Shown here piece after piece: positions 21,462 through 33,984 of a DNA stretch of 64,000 nt. Every line of letters starts with the position of its first letter. Position 1 is the first letter of the stretch. The stretch lies in assembly GCA_037903475.1 (NCBI GenBank), contig JBAJFG010000572.1, positions 124,001-188,000 of the forward strand, given 5' to 3'. The notes below the pieces were generated by a model that ran no database searches, had not been told where the DNA came from, and saw nothing but the letters and a program-made list of their open reading frames with translations. Source of the DNA: Ancylostoma caninum (lineage: Eukaryota; Nematoda; Chromadorea; Rhabditida; Ancylostomatidae). A program made the position numbers and the translations under genes.

Positions 21462-24400
21462 TCACCGCTTCTCGAGTTGAGCAATGCGTGCCTCTAGGCT
21501 CGCAAGGCGAGTGAGCAATTCGTTGTATTCCTTGCGGGACACCCATTCCGAATCCACTGAGGAGGAGACAGACGTGGTCACTGACGAATGTCCAGTTGCA
21601 GATACCGACGATTTGGTACCTAAATGGAAAGCTTTCTTTGCTGCTCTAACCGGAATAAAGACAGACAAAGGTGTAAAGAAATGTGTTGCTAATGGCACAA
21701 AGGACACAAAGAGGTGCCAACAAAGGAGTGAAGCTATGCTGTGACGAAGAAACGCTTCAAAACGTTCAACGAATCGTTACAGAACCCTGACTGCAGATAC
21801 AGCTCCCAAACAGAAGGAATGGTTGATAAGTTACTGTAGGACGTTTGTGGACGTACACATTCATTCATCAGATTTCATGCTTTGTGATGATTCATTTCTC
21901 ATTCAATGAAAAGAGCTGAACTTGAGTTAAACGAAATTCTCACAAAGAAATGGTGTCCTTAAGAACAGTTAACTCCCTTGCAGATTTCGAGAATAATACT
22001 ACATCACGGGGCATTGCCCTCACACAAAAATTCCAATGAAAATTTGGAAAAGAAGGTCCAGAACCACCCTGCGACATTACGTTTTACGTTATCCTTCAGA
22101 ATTAATTTCGGAAAACTTTTCTGTTGAAGAATAGGCGACTCATAAGTGTATGCGTAAGAATTTATCGACGTACAAAGACCACTTTGCATTTACTACTAGG
22201 TTGATGCGAAAGAAATAGCTTTCGTATTGACTCTATTTTCTTCTACAACATCAATGAACGATGATAAATTCGGCAAACCATGAAGTTCCTTTAATTAGCA
22301 GGGACCATTTCTTATCGCAAAAGCAGGTCGATGACGCCGTAGGCCTATATCTCATGGAAGAGCGAAGCCCACAACAATGAGAACCTCGTTCTCATATCGT
22401 CATGTTTCGCGAATTTTTTCTCGTGGACTAAGAGTCTCTGGTGCTGGGAAAAGCGGCAGGAATACGACAATCTTTCTGAGGAACACGAGGACTACTCAAA
22501 TGTTTCCCAATTAAATTACCATAATTCAAGTCAAGTCCAAGCTCGGAAGCAAATTTTCGCCGAAATTTGGGGTTCAGAAAATGCGCTTTAGAGCATCTCG
22601 AGTATTTTTCCAGCAGATAGCTCGCGACTTTTTGGGGAAAATGAGAGCAATAGGTATTGCTGGGAGTGTACTTTCTGGAAAGTAGCTTGGAGAGAGTCAT
22701 CCAATAGAAATTCTGGAAATACTGAACGAAGGCTTCAAAAAGTGCTCATCTGCGTTTCCCTAGAAGCGAAGTCATTGCACCACAACTCACATGTGGACTA
22801 GATTGTGACGTCTTCGCCAATTACAAAGAATGAATTTTAGGCTGCATTGCTTGTAGTATTGTAGAAAAATCAGGGAAATTTGAAAAATTGAGAACGAGGT
22901 TTTTGGAGATTTTCAATTATTTTACGTCTGCTAACTGCAGGGGAAATCTCTAATACTCAAGAATTAAAGAGCTTTTTTTGTTCTACAAGCATTTGAGCAG
23001 ATCTAAATGTGACACTCTGTCCAAAAGGAATTATGTGCTTTTGGAAAAAGTGGCGCCATTTCTTTTGCATCAACCTAATATCTTGTGATAGCACACGTGC
23101 TGAACTACTAAGCATGAACGAGAAAGGAGCAATCTTTTAACGAAATTTGCATGGCATAGCCGTTCTTGAAATCGGACACCACTTTGCGCCGATGTTGCAT
23201 CGTCACCATCACATAAACATAAACATGAGAAGATGTCTCATCGTAAAGAAAGACATGATTGAACAATGCGTTTTCGATTTATAACACGGTCTGAATCATA
23301 AATTTTGGCTTTGTTGAGTACCGCTATGAATTGTCCATGTTATTGAAGCTTTCCAAATATAGCCTCAACCAGAAAAAATATTTCTTATACTATGAAGCAA
23401 AAACCGCCTTAACGTTAAATGTGGAATTACTTCAGGGAAGTAAATTAGCAAACGTCAAACAGTAACTTAGTGTCTTCATGAGGTTAAATAAATGGCGTTT
23501 AACGAATGTACTCGTTGAAACATACACATGCGTGGCTACACCTCTACAATCAAGAGAAGTTGGATATTGTGTTCTAGCTATGTTAACGTGACCAGGACAT
23601 CCTAGGTTTTAGAATAAACAACTTAACATCTCCACCTGAAGTAAAGATCTTCCTCCTCTCTTTACTAAAGCTATGACTTGTAGCAACATTTGCTGGTGGA
23701 TTGGTTGAGGAAGAAACAACTTTAGAGGGCAAACTCTGAAGTGAAAAGAACTAGCAAACTGTATTAACAGCGATAGCTCCTTCTAAAATCAAATCTACGA
23801 CCACATCGCAGTGGCTAAACGAGTGGGAGGAGGCAAAACGACAGTAATCAAACTGACGCGGAACTCATATATTGTCGAATCTGGAGTCGGTGAAGCGGAA
23901 GAGGATAGCGTTACAGTGTTAGCTCTCTTGGTAATATTTTTCTCCACTAAATCACTCGATGTCGATATAGAGGAGCGTTCTGGAAGATGGCAAGTGCAAA
24001 CAAAGCACTGTTCGTACCACCTTGGAGATGGTACAGAAGAAATTAAAACATTGCAAATTTTATGAAGCGCTTGCGTGAATCCTCTCCAGATGAGTGAGTT
24101 CGTGCAGAATACCACAACATTCCCGCCATTTCTCGAACTATCGTATTAGATGAAGGTTAACATCCTAATTATCTTCTGTTCCTGTTTTTATCTTCTGATC
24201 TGTATTACTCTATTCTCTATCCTCCTTTTATTCTGAGATGCGGACAACCTTATGTTTGAATACTGATGAGTTTCATTTCGAGACACTCTCATTTTTGACT
24301 GAGCACTTCCTTCTCACTGGTGAGTACAGAAGAAGCCATTTGCTTTCTGAATTCATCCGCCATTATTTCAAGAAATATGTTAAACTAAGAGTAGTAGAAA

Positions 24401-27400
24401 CTCTGTATAAACATGCATCAGTATTTGAAATACGTTCAGACAACGTCCTCTACATGATAACTGTTTGAAAAAGAGCACTCAAACAAGAGTTGATGAAAGA
24501 AAGAACATAAACCGAACATCTTGAAGAAGAATTAGTGAGCTCACCTAGACCTTGATCTCTTTTTTCATCCTTCTTCATTTCAGCTGGTGGAGGCCTCACC
24601 GGCACAACCTTAGCGGAAGATGTAGTTGAAGACGACAACTTTTGAGAAAAGTTCTGAAACATATGTCGAAAAAATCGAAGATGACGATGTAAATCCAAAT
24701 AACAATCCATTTGCCCATTTTGCTACCAATTATGAGAATTATCATCAACAGTAACTATATGGAAACGGATGAAAAAACCAAACGATAAAACGCTACAAAT
24801 CAAACTGTAGCTTGATGTTATGCCGCAACGAACCGCTGAATGTGATGTCGGAGATGTTGATGCAGGCACTGTCGATGTGATAGCAGCGCTGAAAGTATTT
24901 TTTTCCACAACATCGCTCGAAGCCGGTTGAGTGGGGCTTTCGAGAAGATTGTCCAATGACTGAAATACCGATGTGATGAAAGATTCCAAAGAAAAAATTA
25001 AATGAAGCCAAATGACGCACTCCTTTCTTCTTGATCAGCAGCATACTAACGGGTCGTTTTCCTGGAGGACGAACTCTAGTCTTCGTTACATGACTTAAAG
25101 GGCTGGCGACTTCATCAGACGCTTCTTCTGCTTCAATACTGCTAACTGGTCTAGCAGTAGCAACAGATTCTTGTCCTGAGGACACTATCACGGATTTCGT
25201 TAATTTTGAGGACACCTGACCAGGCTGCCCAACGATCAGGTCCTGAAAATCAAATAGTGAGTATTGATTCCATTGCTTTCAAACGAAATAAGGAATCGAA
25301 CCTTCGAAATTCGATCTCGAGCAGCAGCAAAAGCTGAATTCTGCTGTCTCACTTGAGACGGTAGAACAGGTGATGGGCTGGCGGTAGCATTAGAAGAGGG
25401 AGGTGATGCTCCAGCGCCATTGATAGACGTGGAACTTTCCGATAGTTTTTGCTTCAGCGGTTTGGCGGGCACCGCGGGAGGAACGACTCCAGCCGGATTC
25501 ACTGCCGGTGCTTTTGCTATCACTTTAGGATGGTGGGTCGTGGGCGGATGGTAGATGGTACCAGACTGAGTGCTGAATGGCACCTAAGATGACAGCATTA
25601 AACGCACACAAGTCAGATGAGCAAACCAGCAAAACAGTACCCGCTAAATTTCTCACTCACTTGAACAAGTTCAACAAAATTATCCGGGAACAAGCCACGT
25701 CGTCCATTGATTTCTCCTTCAAACCACCCTGCATCGCCGCAGTCCTTTCGGATAATAGTGATTAACTGTCCAATCTCCCCTAGTCGAAGTTCATCGCTAT
25801 GTTGCGGTTCATATTCGAACTTCACCCGTGCCATCTCTGAAACACTCATGTTGAGGAACTCTGTTAATTGTATTCAGACTGAGTTCAAAAAAAAAGCAAA
25901 CAATGGGATGAATCACAGATAGATATTATCTTGGTAAATCAAAGCAAAACAAAATTAGGAAATCGATGACTCAACATGTCTGCCAACTTTGAAGATTGAC
26001 ATAAAAGAAAAGATGATCTCTTCGAATCGCTATCCAGGAGAAAATCGCTGAATGTGGCGATTCCGCATCATCTCTCCATCAGAAATGTGTGAATTATGAC
26101 AATGAAATATCGAGTTGGTGCAGAGGTTTTGTCGTTTTTTTTTCAAAAATCTATAATTCTCCCTAGATGGTGTGTAACGAGAGGAATGGCAAAGGACTTG
26201 CACGACAGATCTAAGCTCTTCTTTCCTGCAGGTAAAATAATAGTCCATTTCAGTTAAGAGGCAGAAAATACCTGGAAAATCACAGGCATTGCAATTCCAA
26301 CTTCAATTTTCCGTTTTCGCATGAAGTCCCAGTGAGACCACAAACGATTCGATTCCAAACATCTTCCATCATTCAACCTAAAGCCTACTACCAATTCCAC
26401 TGTCAAGCTCTGGCTTGACGGCTTCCATATTAGAGGAACGCAGAAAAGTACTTTTAAAGCATTTTCTCTGTTTGTTTTGTAGAATTCTCGCTAGATCACC
26501 TGATTCGTGCCGCTGATTCGAAACGCCTTACTGCTTACCTACTTAACTGGTCCAAAAAGTTGAAGACCCTCACTAGAAAAACGCTCAAAATGGTTGAAAG
26601 TTTACTACCTGCGCGGCTAAAATAGGCCAAAATTCGCTTCCAGGACATATCTTAAATTTCGATAATTTTGCTGGGAAACGGTTCATTGTCTGTCATATTC
26701 TCTACGAATTTTGCATTATGGTTCTATCTTCCTCCAGAATTCATAGGATAAGAAATCTATTGCTATGCAAGGAAAAAAACGCCAAACATGATGTCTCAAA
26801 AATAGCAGTTTCCGATTTTCGCACATCGTAGTTCTCAATGTTCCGTACATTGGACGCCAGCGACGTGCTCATAAAATAAGTGATGGTCTCTGTTAATCAT
26901 ATAAATTATAGCGCTGCTCAAGATTAATGGTTCGGTAGTTGTATAAAGCTGAAAAAACGACAAAAACTTCCACCAACCCAATAAAAACAAGATAATATAT
27001 TTCTTCGGAAAAGTCCTGATTTGTCTTACATCAACAATCTTATGCGGAAAAGATCATGCTTCCAAAAGTTCGAGAAAAGATGAATATAATCTGAATCATC
27101 ACCGCCAAGAAAAAAAAAAGTTGACGGCTCAACAAATTAAACACGCACCTTTGGTCCGTGGCTCTTCTTTGGCTTCGACGTGGGGAGTCCTGCTAATAAA
27201 AGCATTGGTTCCTCCAATCACAGAAGGTGTTCGTCGATTGGCCTCTGGTAAATCAGCTTCGGCTGTGTGCCTAATCACTACTTTATCATCTTCTCGAACA
27301 GAAGTAGCTGCTGATGGGACTGAACCAGAATCAAAACAAGGTGGATTTTTCAATTCAAAGAGAAGCTGTGAGTAGCCTACCATCGGGCTTCACAAAGTTT

Positions 27401-27909
27401 GTGGGAAACATTCCAACGAGCCCAGTTCGTAGCTGGCGTCCTCGGCTCCAACCATCCTCCACCTCTTCCAAAACCTAACAATAAAAAAATACAATAATTG
27501 GTATAGGACAGACGACGAGAAAAAGAACGAAGCACTAAACCATAGTAACAACCTCAATGATATCGCCTAATTCCAGAGTAAGTTCATCATCCTGCGCAGC
27601 GCTATAAGCAAACGTTGTTATAACATGCGGTAGATGAGGATTCGGCTTCGAAACCATTGCTAAAGAAAAAATATGCGACTTTCTCTTCCAAAGAACTTCC
27701 CGACCACAAATAACTAACGTTTTCGTGTTTCGTGGATTGAAAGAGGTGGTCTGCTGGCCGAAAAGTCTTTTGATAAACGATCAACAAGACTTTTCACGTT
27801 ACCAACCATTATGTCACCCTAAAGTCGGAAATGTGGAAAAAAAGTGGTCGAAGAGAATAACAGCAATAGGAAGAAACTATTTATGTATGGATACCTGAGC
27901 TGCAGACAT
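21462..27909 (-). CDS. CIN85/CD2AP-like adaptor with two SH3 domains and a C-terminal coiled coil
   Basis: Thirteen exons in transcription order: 27895-27909, 27719-27818, 27553-27659, 27381-27474, 27149-27319, 25661-25836, 25302-25583, 25051-25242, 24834-24959, 24545-24653, 23858-23979, 23636-23735, 21462-21619. Phases agree throughout and give 583 residues. SH3-1 (about residues 50-105) has [14 protein letters not shown] and [12 protein letters not shown]3-2 (165-221) has [26 protein letters not shown] and [10 protein letters not shown], close to CIN85 SH3 domains. Residues 222-557 are rich in Pro, Ser, Thr and Ala with basic proline motifs ([19 protein letters not shown]). The last about 26 residues form a heptad coiled coil ending [11 protein letters not shown]. 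The family links endocytosis, Cbl and actin regulators. Vertebrate CIN85 has three SH3 domains; a third is not visible here. Confidence 0.87.
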
Positions 27910-27958
27910 AGTAAAGGGTTAGATCATTGACACCACCACGGCCTCCCTGAAAGAATTT
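27910..27958 (-). promoter_or_regulatory. Short 5' leader and candidate spliced-leader acceptor of the SH3 adaptor
   Basis: On the minus strand AATTCTTTCAG ends at 27947, and the start codon lies 37 bases further at 27909. The strong TTTCAG with no matching donor or coding exon upstream is consistent with an SL trans-splice site. Confidence 0.4.
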
Positions 27959-27959
27959 A

Positions 27960-29555
27960 TCGTAAGAAGGACGCGAATTAATCCACGCAAATCGTTGCGA
28001 GAATGTCTAGGGAAAAACTATTTCGAACCGAAGGAAACTAACTACACTATAATAAAATGAAGTGGCGTTATGAATATTCAGCAACATCAAAATAGTCACA
28101 AGATCAATGAAATCCTATCGAAGAAGGCGAAATTGCTGTGACAGTCAAATAAAAACGTTTGAAATGACAATAAAAAGAAAACTCCAGCACTTCGTACGAA
28201 TCATCAGTGCTAAAACAGCGAGCCACTGCGGACGACATCTACATGTTATGACTAACGAGTGTTTTAAACAAAGAACGGAACAGAATATGGCGATTTGTTG
28301 GTGCGATGAAGAATGCAATGAAAGGAGAAGCAGAAATAGGCATCTTCAACTACAGCAAACAGTCCTGATTGAGTTTTCGTACGCGCGCAAAAAGCAACGC
28401 ATTAATGCTCAATAGGAGAAGTGAAAGGAGAAAATACTGCAAAAAGTATCTTGAGAATAGATGGGAAACAGTGAGAAAACAAATGCATTACATTCCATAT
28501 TCAATTGCAAACGTGATACGTTCCACCATAGCGAAAGACTACGGGGCTTTTTGTAATTAATGAATTGTATCGCTGTTTTCCCTAACATGACTAGTTTGCT
28601 CTCCCTAAGAAACACATTGCAAACCTCGTAAATACAGAAACATGAAGGAAAAAGTTAGAAATAACGAATTCCCCTAAGGGGAAGAAAAAAAAACGAAGAA
28701 AATATTAAAGATATCACTTAACCACGTTCAACTAGGTTCTTTTTTTTTGGAATATTTTTGCAAACGTATGCAGATCTGGAAAGGAAGTGGGGCAGAAAAG
28801 TCAGGGGCACCTTGACTCCACATGTGCGACCACCTCATATCAGTGTCCAGCAAGTAACCCGGTTGAGAAAGCCTCAATCAATCCCAACCATGTCTTTTTG
28901 CAGCTCACGTGAATATGTCGCAGTAAAACAAGAGCTGCAATGCGATAACATGGATTTGCCACTGACATCGGAGAAAGCAAGCAATTAACAAGCAAGCTTG
29001 CAAAATGTAATGTAAAATTGTTAGAATATTGGATGGTGTTGGAAAAAAAGTACACGTGACAGAATTGAAGTCCTGAATAATGTACTGTTTAATGAGAAAT
29101 TATAACGTCCCACATGCAAACGGCACTTCATAGTAGATGCATGCGACAGTTGCGCGTTAAACGCACGCACATCTCCGCGGAGGAATTTGATGAAGACCTG
29201 TTAGCACGACACGTACACCCTAGATGAAAATACCGCGCGGTTGCAGCGAGACCACAAACGCGTGCGTCTCAGCTGATTCACGGCTCCGTCAGGGCCGCGA
29301 CTGAGCCTATCCTTCCTCATGTCAACGCCGGCCCATGGAATGCACGCATCCAGTATAAATTGCCCTTAGCTCACAAAGCACTCTTTATGCTTCCAGAATA
29401 TCCGAACCGAATGTAGACCAGAAGAAGAACTGCTTGAAAATCCAGATATAGTATTATACTTTCACATAAAACTGGCTTTTCTAATGAGCATCAGGAAAAA
29501 ATCAGGGAACCATCCGTAAGTGTTCAAAACGAACGGAAAGGGAAGCAAATGAACA
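27960..29555. other. Intergenic stretch without a supported gene
   Basis: AT-rich DNA upstream of the SH3 adaptor gene. Short open frames on both strands show no splice-phase partners and no recognisable motif. Its low-coordinate end probably contains the adaptor's promoter. Confidence 0.55.
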
Positions 29556-29861
29556 TATAGTGGAGTCGTTTTGACAGTGCTTTTTCCGCGACAGCGGCTC
29601 CCTGGCATTGGAGCACGCAGCGCGGTCGGTCAAGAAGTTGACCTATGATTCATCTAGTATCTTTGAAAAGTTTTGTAGCTTGTTTCTCCTTATATATTTC
29701 TTTCTCAGCTCCTAGAACAAATGAAGAAGGGAACAGACGATAAAACCCATCAAGGAAGCCGGATCCATCGTAGATCAACTGTTTGACCAACCGCACTGCG
29801 TGCTCCAATGCCAGCGGGGCCGCTACCGCGTACAACGCACTGTCAAAACGACTCCACTATA
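29556..29861. mobile_element. MITE with long terminal inverted repeats (TATAGTGGAGTCG)
   Basis: Left terminus TATAGTGGAGTCGTTTTGAC and right terminus its inverse complement. The inverted arms continue inward, with scattered mismatches, for about 90 bases on each side (shared blocks include CTGGCATTGGAGCACGCAG). The centre is unique. No open frame is conserved. TA at both ends suggests a TA target, as for Tc1/mariner-type elements. Confidence 0.85.
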
Positions 29862-30159
29862 CATATATGGAGCTCATCCCTTCATTCCTGAGCATATTTC
29901 CACTGTACAGAGGAAACAAACTTTCGTCAGTCAGATGAAATGAGAATGATAGCATCGAAAACCTAAGCTGAAGTGATGATTTAGTGGTGAGAAGAAACTC
30001 CAAAACAGCAACAAAAAGACGTCTGGTTTCGTAATGAAACTATCCTCCCAAAGGTTGTTTCCATCTATTGCGAGGACAAAAAATCCATGAGGTACGCAAT
30101 ACTTTGATGAAAATCGTGGAACCGGAACCTGGAGCCTGCAGAAGCAAGGATATATGGTC

Positions 30160-30387
30160 TATTAGCTCACAGAGGGCACCTGATCCGACTTTGCCTGCAA
30201 TTACGACTTTGCCCGCAAAATGCGTCCGGAAGGATATTTTAGCGAATGGCAGTAGGGGAAAATCCGCATGGAAGGGATCACACCATATGCATATCAAAAA
30301 AGTGCAAAAAATAGATCAGTTAGCCGAAAAAGTGAGGAGGTCATGAATGTGGCCAAAGTCGGATCAGCCGCCCTCTGTGAGCTAGTA
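30160..30387. mobile_element. Inverted-repeat element with GATCCGACTTTG arms
   Basis: A 34-base left arm (30160-30193, containing CTCACAGAGGGC) is inversely repeated at 30354-30387 with three mismatches. The roughly 160 bases between them are unrelated to the arms. No coding capacity. Probably a MITE or foldback element. Confidence 0.75.
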
Positions 30388-30699
30388 GACTGTACACATT
30401 GTCAAGATTTCCAGGTTAAAAACCACACAGCATGAATATTGATACATAAAAATTGCATTGTTACACTAAAAAAGCTCCAAGCAACCTCCTCTGTGAATAG
30501 CACAAACCTAACTGAGCAAATCTAGTATGTTGCTTACCTTTGTAAATGAGCAAGCCAAGACCAGGCACTGCTAACAAAAAAAAAAAGTGCGACTAATGCC
30601 GGCGACGCAACGGGAGATCCGAAGTAAATGGACTAATAAGCAGCGCAGTCAAATGACACACTAAAAATACATCGCTGCCCTATTTCTTTGCCGCAGAAC

Positions 30700-31045
30700 C
30701 GCGTTTGATGAAGAAAGCTCCGAGAAGTATGACCCGTCAGCTGACAGTCCAAACGACTCGACAGTATGTCCAACAATGAGCAGCGGATTCAACAACTGCA
30801 TGGAGCCCCAGCACGGCTAGAAACTGATTCGGACAGACAGGCGCGTGAAGCGACGAAGAAGTGACCGGAAGAGTGGCGAGAGGGCGCGGTCCTGAGGGCG
30901 AGCGCGGTGACTCACCCGATATGCCTTCGCCTATCGATCACCGAGGTAATTCCACCACCAGCAAGCGAGACGACGACGAGAACGAACGTCGCGTTCCGAT
31001 GACTCACTCCGTCTACAAGGAGTATTCGCAATGGCATCCATAACT
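30700..31045 (+). other. Unassigned coding-like exons on the plus strand
   Basis: After a TTTGCCGCAG acceptor, an acidic frame (FDEESSEKYDPSADSPNDST) runs to a good GTATGT donor near 30762. A second frame (GERGDSPDMPSPIDHR) runs to a GTAATT donor near 30945. Both have coding-like, low-complexity charged composition, but their phases do not join cleanly and I recognise no family. They could be exons of a nuclear or regulatory protein, or chance in a GC-rich patch. Confidence 0.25.
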
Positions 31046-32374
31046 CTTCAATCTTACCCGTTTGTCTACCTGGAAGCCGGCCGTCAGCAGCGCGGTGCAA
31101 CAAGCAGAAAACGACTGCTTTTCGATAACCGAAGCCTGTTGATAATAGCCTGTCGTTGGGAAAGAATGTCTTGGAAATATTCGAATGCGAATATCCGACG
31201 GTGGAACAAGATAATATCCACTGCGCTGCAGGAATTTCCCTGATATTTGGGATTTTCAAATCTGATTCTAAACAGCTGGTCAAATCATTTGAATTCCTCA
31301 GTATTTATTTGGCCCTACTGCTGCTGCTAAGATGCCTGCGAATGCAAACAAACAGAGAAAAATAAAGGCAAAATAAAGGCACACAAAATGTATTCAGCAT
31401 CGGTATGATGCGCCAAAATATCCCAAAATCCACCCGAGGTGATACAAGCCCGTTTTTCCCGGTTACGAATGAAGCGACTTTCAATAGCGGACAATGAGGA
31501 GAGTTCGTTGAGCAGGATTGCGAAATCGCTGTCACACCGTTGATGTTGTCATCGTTTGTTTTTTCATTATTCTATAACAAAGCCCACGCTTACAACGTTG
31601 ATGTCTGACGCGGAAATCACGGCTACACAAGAGGGATGCATGTGTCAGAGGTCGAACTGAAATTTAATGGACCAAACTCCACGGTGAGAAAATGCAGAGA
31701 TGAACAGATTGGAATAGAATGGTGATCACATCTCTAAGCTATACTCACATCCACAAGAAGGAAAGAAACGAGGAAGGTGTAATCTCGTAAGTGTGAATAA
31801 TAATGATCAAGAGGGTAGTGACAAATTGACCAGAACGGATCTGCGCTTGAAATATATGGAAAAAGTTTATTTTAAAAGGCAAGAAACACAAAAAAAAACA
31901 GAGAAAGGAAGTGCAGTTTTGATGGGGAAGACCAATAAAGCTCGATCTCGCGAAAGTCGTAATCGGTTGACGTGGTAGGTGCAGCTGCAGAAATCATGCT
32001 TCACTTGACGCGCAATACTGGGAACTCTGAGATGGATGCAAGAATAATGTTACATGGGTTTTTCACTGCGTAAGATTTGAAGTTTCATCTATATGTAGCA
32101 AACACAGCATAGTGATATTAATGCTTTTCGTGTTTGAAGTTCTGCTGAACTCTGAGCTCATGTTTGTTAAAACTGCGTGGGACCTAGAGGAAACACAAAA
32201 AAACAAAAGAATGAAGTAGTTGTCCTTCGTGAGTTCGAAGATGCGAACGAGGGTCCCCCTTTAAAAGTTCATGGGTCCCACCGCGAAAGAAGAAGCACAC
32301 TTTATGGGCGTCGGGCTGGAGGTAACGGATCCTGTGTAAGCTGGCGCGTCGACAAGGCTCGAGCACAGACAAGG

Positions 32375-32615
32375 TATAGTCTGTCCGAAACGACGAGTCC
32401 GTCCACGCACGCGGAGATCGAGAAGCTGCCACGTTTGCCAGCGCTCCACGGCATCATTCCTGATCTGCGTATCACGTTTCATCGTTATCTTCATGGTATT
32501 GAACAATGATTTGGCTGTGACGTGGGCGACGTGGCAGCCAACAGCATCCGTCTCAGCCGCGCCGCCTCTCAATTCCCGCGTGCGTGGGCGGACTCGTCGT
32601 TTCGGACAGACTATA
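32375..32615. mobile_element. TA-flanked MITE family B, copy 2 (241 bp)
   Basis: Starts TATAGTCTGTCCGAAACGAC and ends in the inverse. The interior is shared with the copies at 12913 and 33237, including GACGTGGGCGACGTGGCAGC. The TA dinucleotide at both ends fits a Tc1/mariner-like target. No coding frame. Confidence 0.9.
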
Positions 32616-33236
32616 GCTGCAATCACGAGACTGAATATATTAAGCGTACATACTCACAGGGAACGCCAATGACGGTTGCACCTCTCGCGATCTGGAGCAC
32701 CATACCATCTACGCGGTGCAGACGATGCGACACTCGACATTCACACTGCCTGGCCGCGTGGGGGAAGGGGGTGAAAAATAAGGCTGGGTCTTCATCACTT
32801 TGGGGACTCGAATACCAGGAATTAATAAAGTAACTATAAACATCAATTTTAGCACTAAGTATTTCACAATAAATATTTAAAAAAAACAATTATAAAGGCA
32901 AGAAATTAAAATGAGCAGAAAAAGACTTTTAACCATTTTGCAAAGTATTTTTGAAATTCTTTTTCAGCTCATTTTTGGAATGAAGGCCGTGTTCAGTCCC
33001 GGCATTTTGTATTGGATTCGAAGTATAGATGTTGCTGGAAGAGTCGTCACAGTAGGTATACAACACTGGCACATGCTCATTTACGACCCAGGAATGCGGG
33101 ATCTTTGTGTCTTTTTCTCGATGCATAATGACAGCGGTGGAACCTGAAGCGCGACAAACGACTTTTGTCCTTAGTGATTGGCCCTTGCTGGGGAAGTTCA
33201 AGACGGTTAGGGGTGGCCGTTGGATAATCCCTATGC

Positions 33237-33474
33237 TATAGACTGTCCGAAACGACGAGTCCGCCCACGCACGCGGATCGAGGAGCTGCCACGTTTGCCA
33301 GCACTCCACGTCATCATCTCTGATCTGCGTATCACGCTTCGTCGTTATCTTCATGGTATCGACCAATGATTTGGCTGTGACGTGGACGATGTGCCAGCTA
33401 ACAGCTTACGTCCCAGCCGCGCCGCCTCTCGATCGTGCGTGCGTGGGCGGACTCGTCGTTCCGGACGGACTATA
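33237..33474. mobile_element. TA-flanked MITE family B, copy 3 (238 bp)
   Basis: Starts TATAGACTGTCCGAAACGAC and ends CGTTCCGGACGGACTATA. It is aligned end to end with the copy 620 bp upstream at 32375. No coding frame. Confidence 0.9.
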
Positions 33475-33984
33475 CCACTTACTAGGCATGCTCATATTTC
33501 TGGAAACAGACTAGCAGTAAGAAAGCTCTACTGCAGATGTTTGGCATGTTCACGAATAATATACACAAAAATATCTACCAATAATTACGTGAAATTGCTT
33601 GCAGTGGTAACTGTTATTGTAGTGCACACAAAAGGGGCCGCGCTGCATCACAACTGCGGCGCGGCAGACCAGGTGGGACCTGTAATTCTCAGGCGTGATT
33701 GGAGCTGCTGCTCTGCTTATTTGTTTTGTCTCTAGTTGAATGCACAAACATAAATGAACTATATGTGCAAGGAGGAAACAAGCAAGTAAGCGCAGTTAGG
33801 CCCGAGAGCCGCGGCGCCCAGCCGCGCCGCAACAGGGGCGCGATGCGGCCCCTTTTTCCTGCACTGCAATAACAACTGGCGTTCACTGTCTGGTCGAGTT
33901 GATAGTGGAAACATTATGGTGGAGAATGAAAAAATATGTATATTGGGACGCCTGGATAATAAATGGGCCCGTAGCGCAAACGGT

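Noticed and set aside
22428..22700. 90-codon minus frame as an extra exon of the SH3 adaptor
   Set aside because: The exons at 23636 and 21462 already join in phase, and this frame has no fitting acceptor and donor.
25577..25922. Plus-strand frames opposite the second SH3 domain
   Set aside because: They are antisense shadows of adaptor exons whose SH3 reading is unambiguous.
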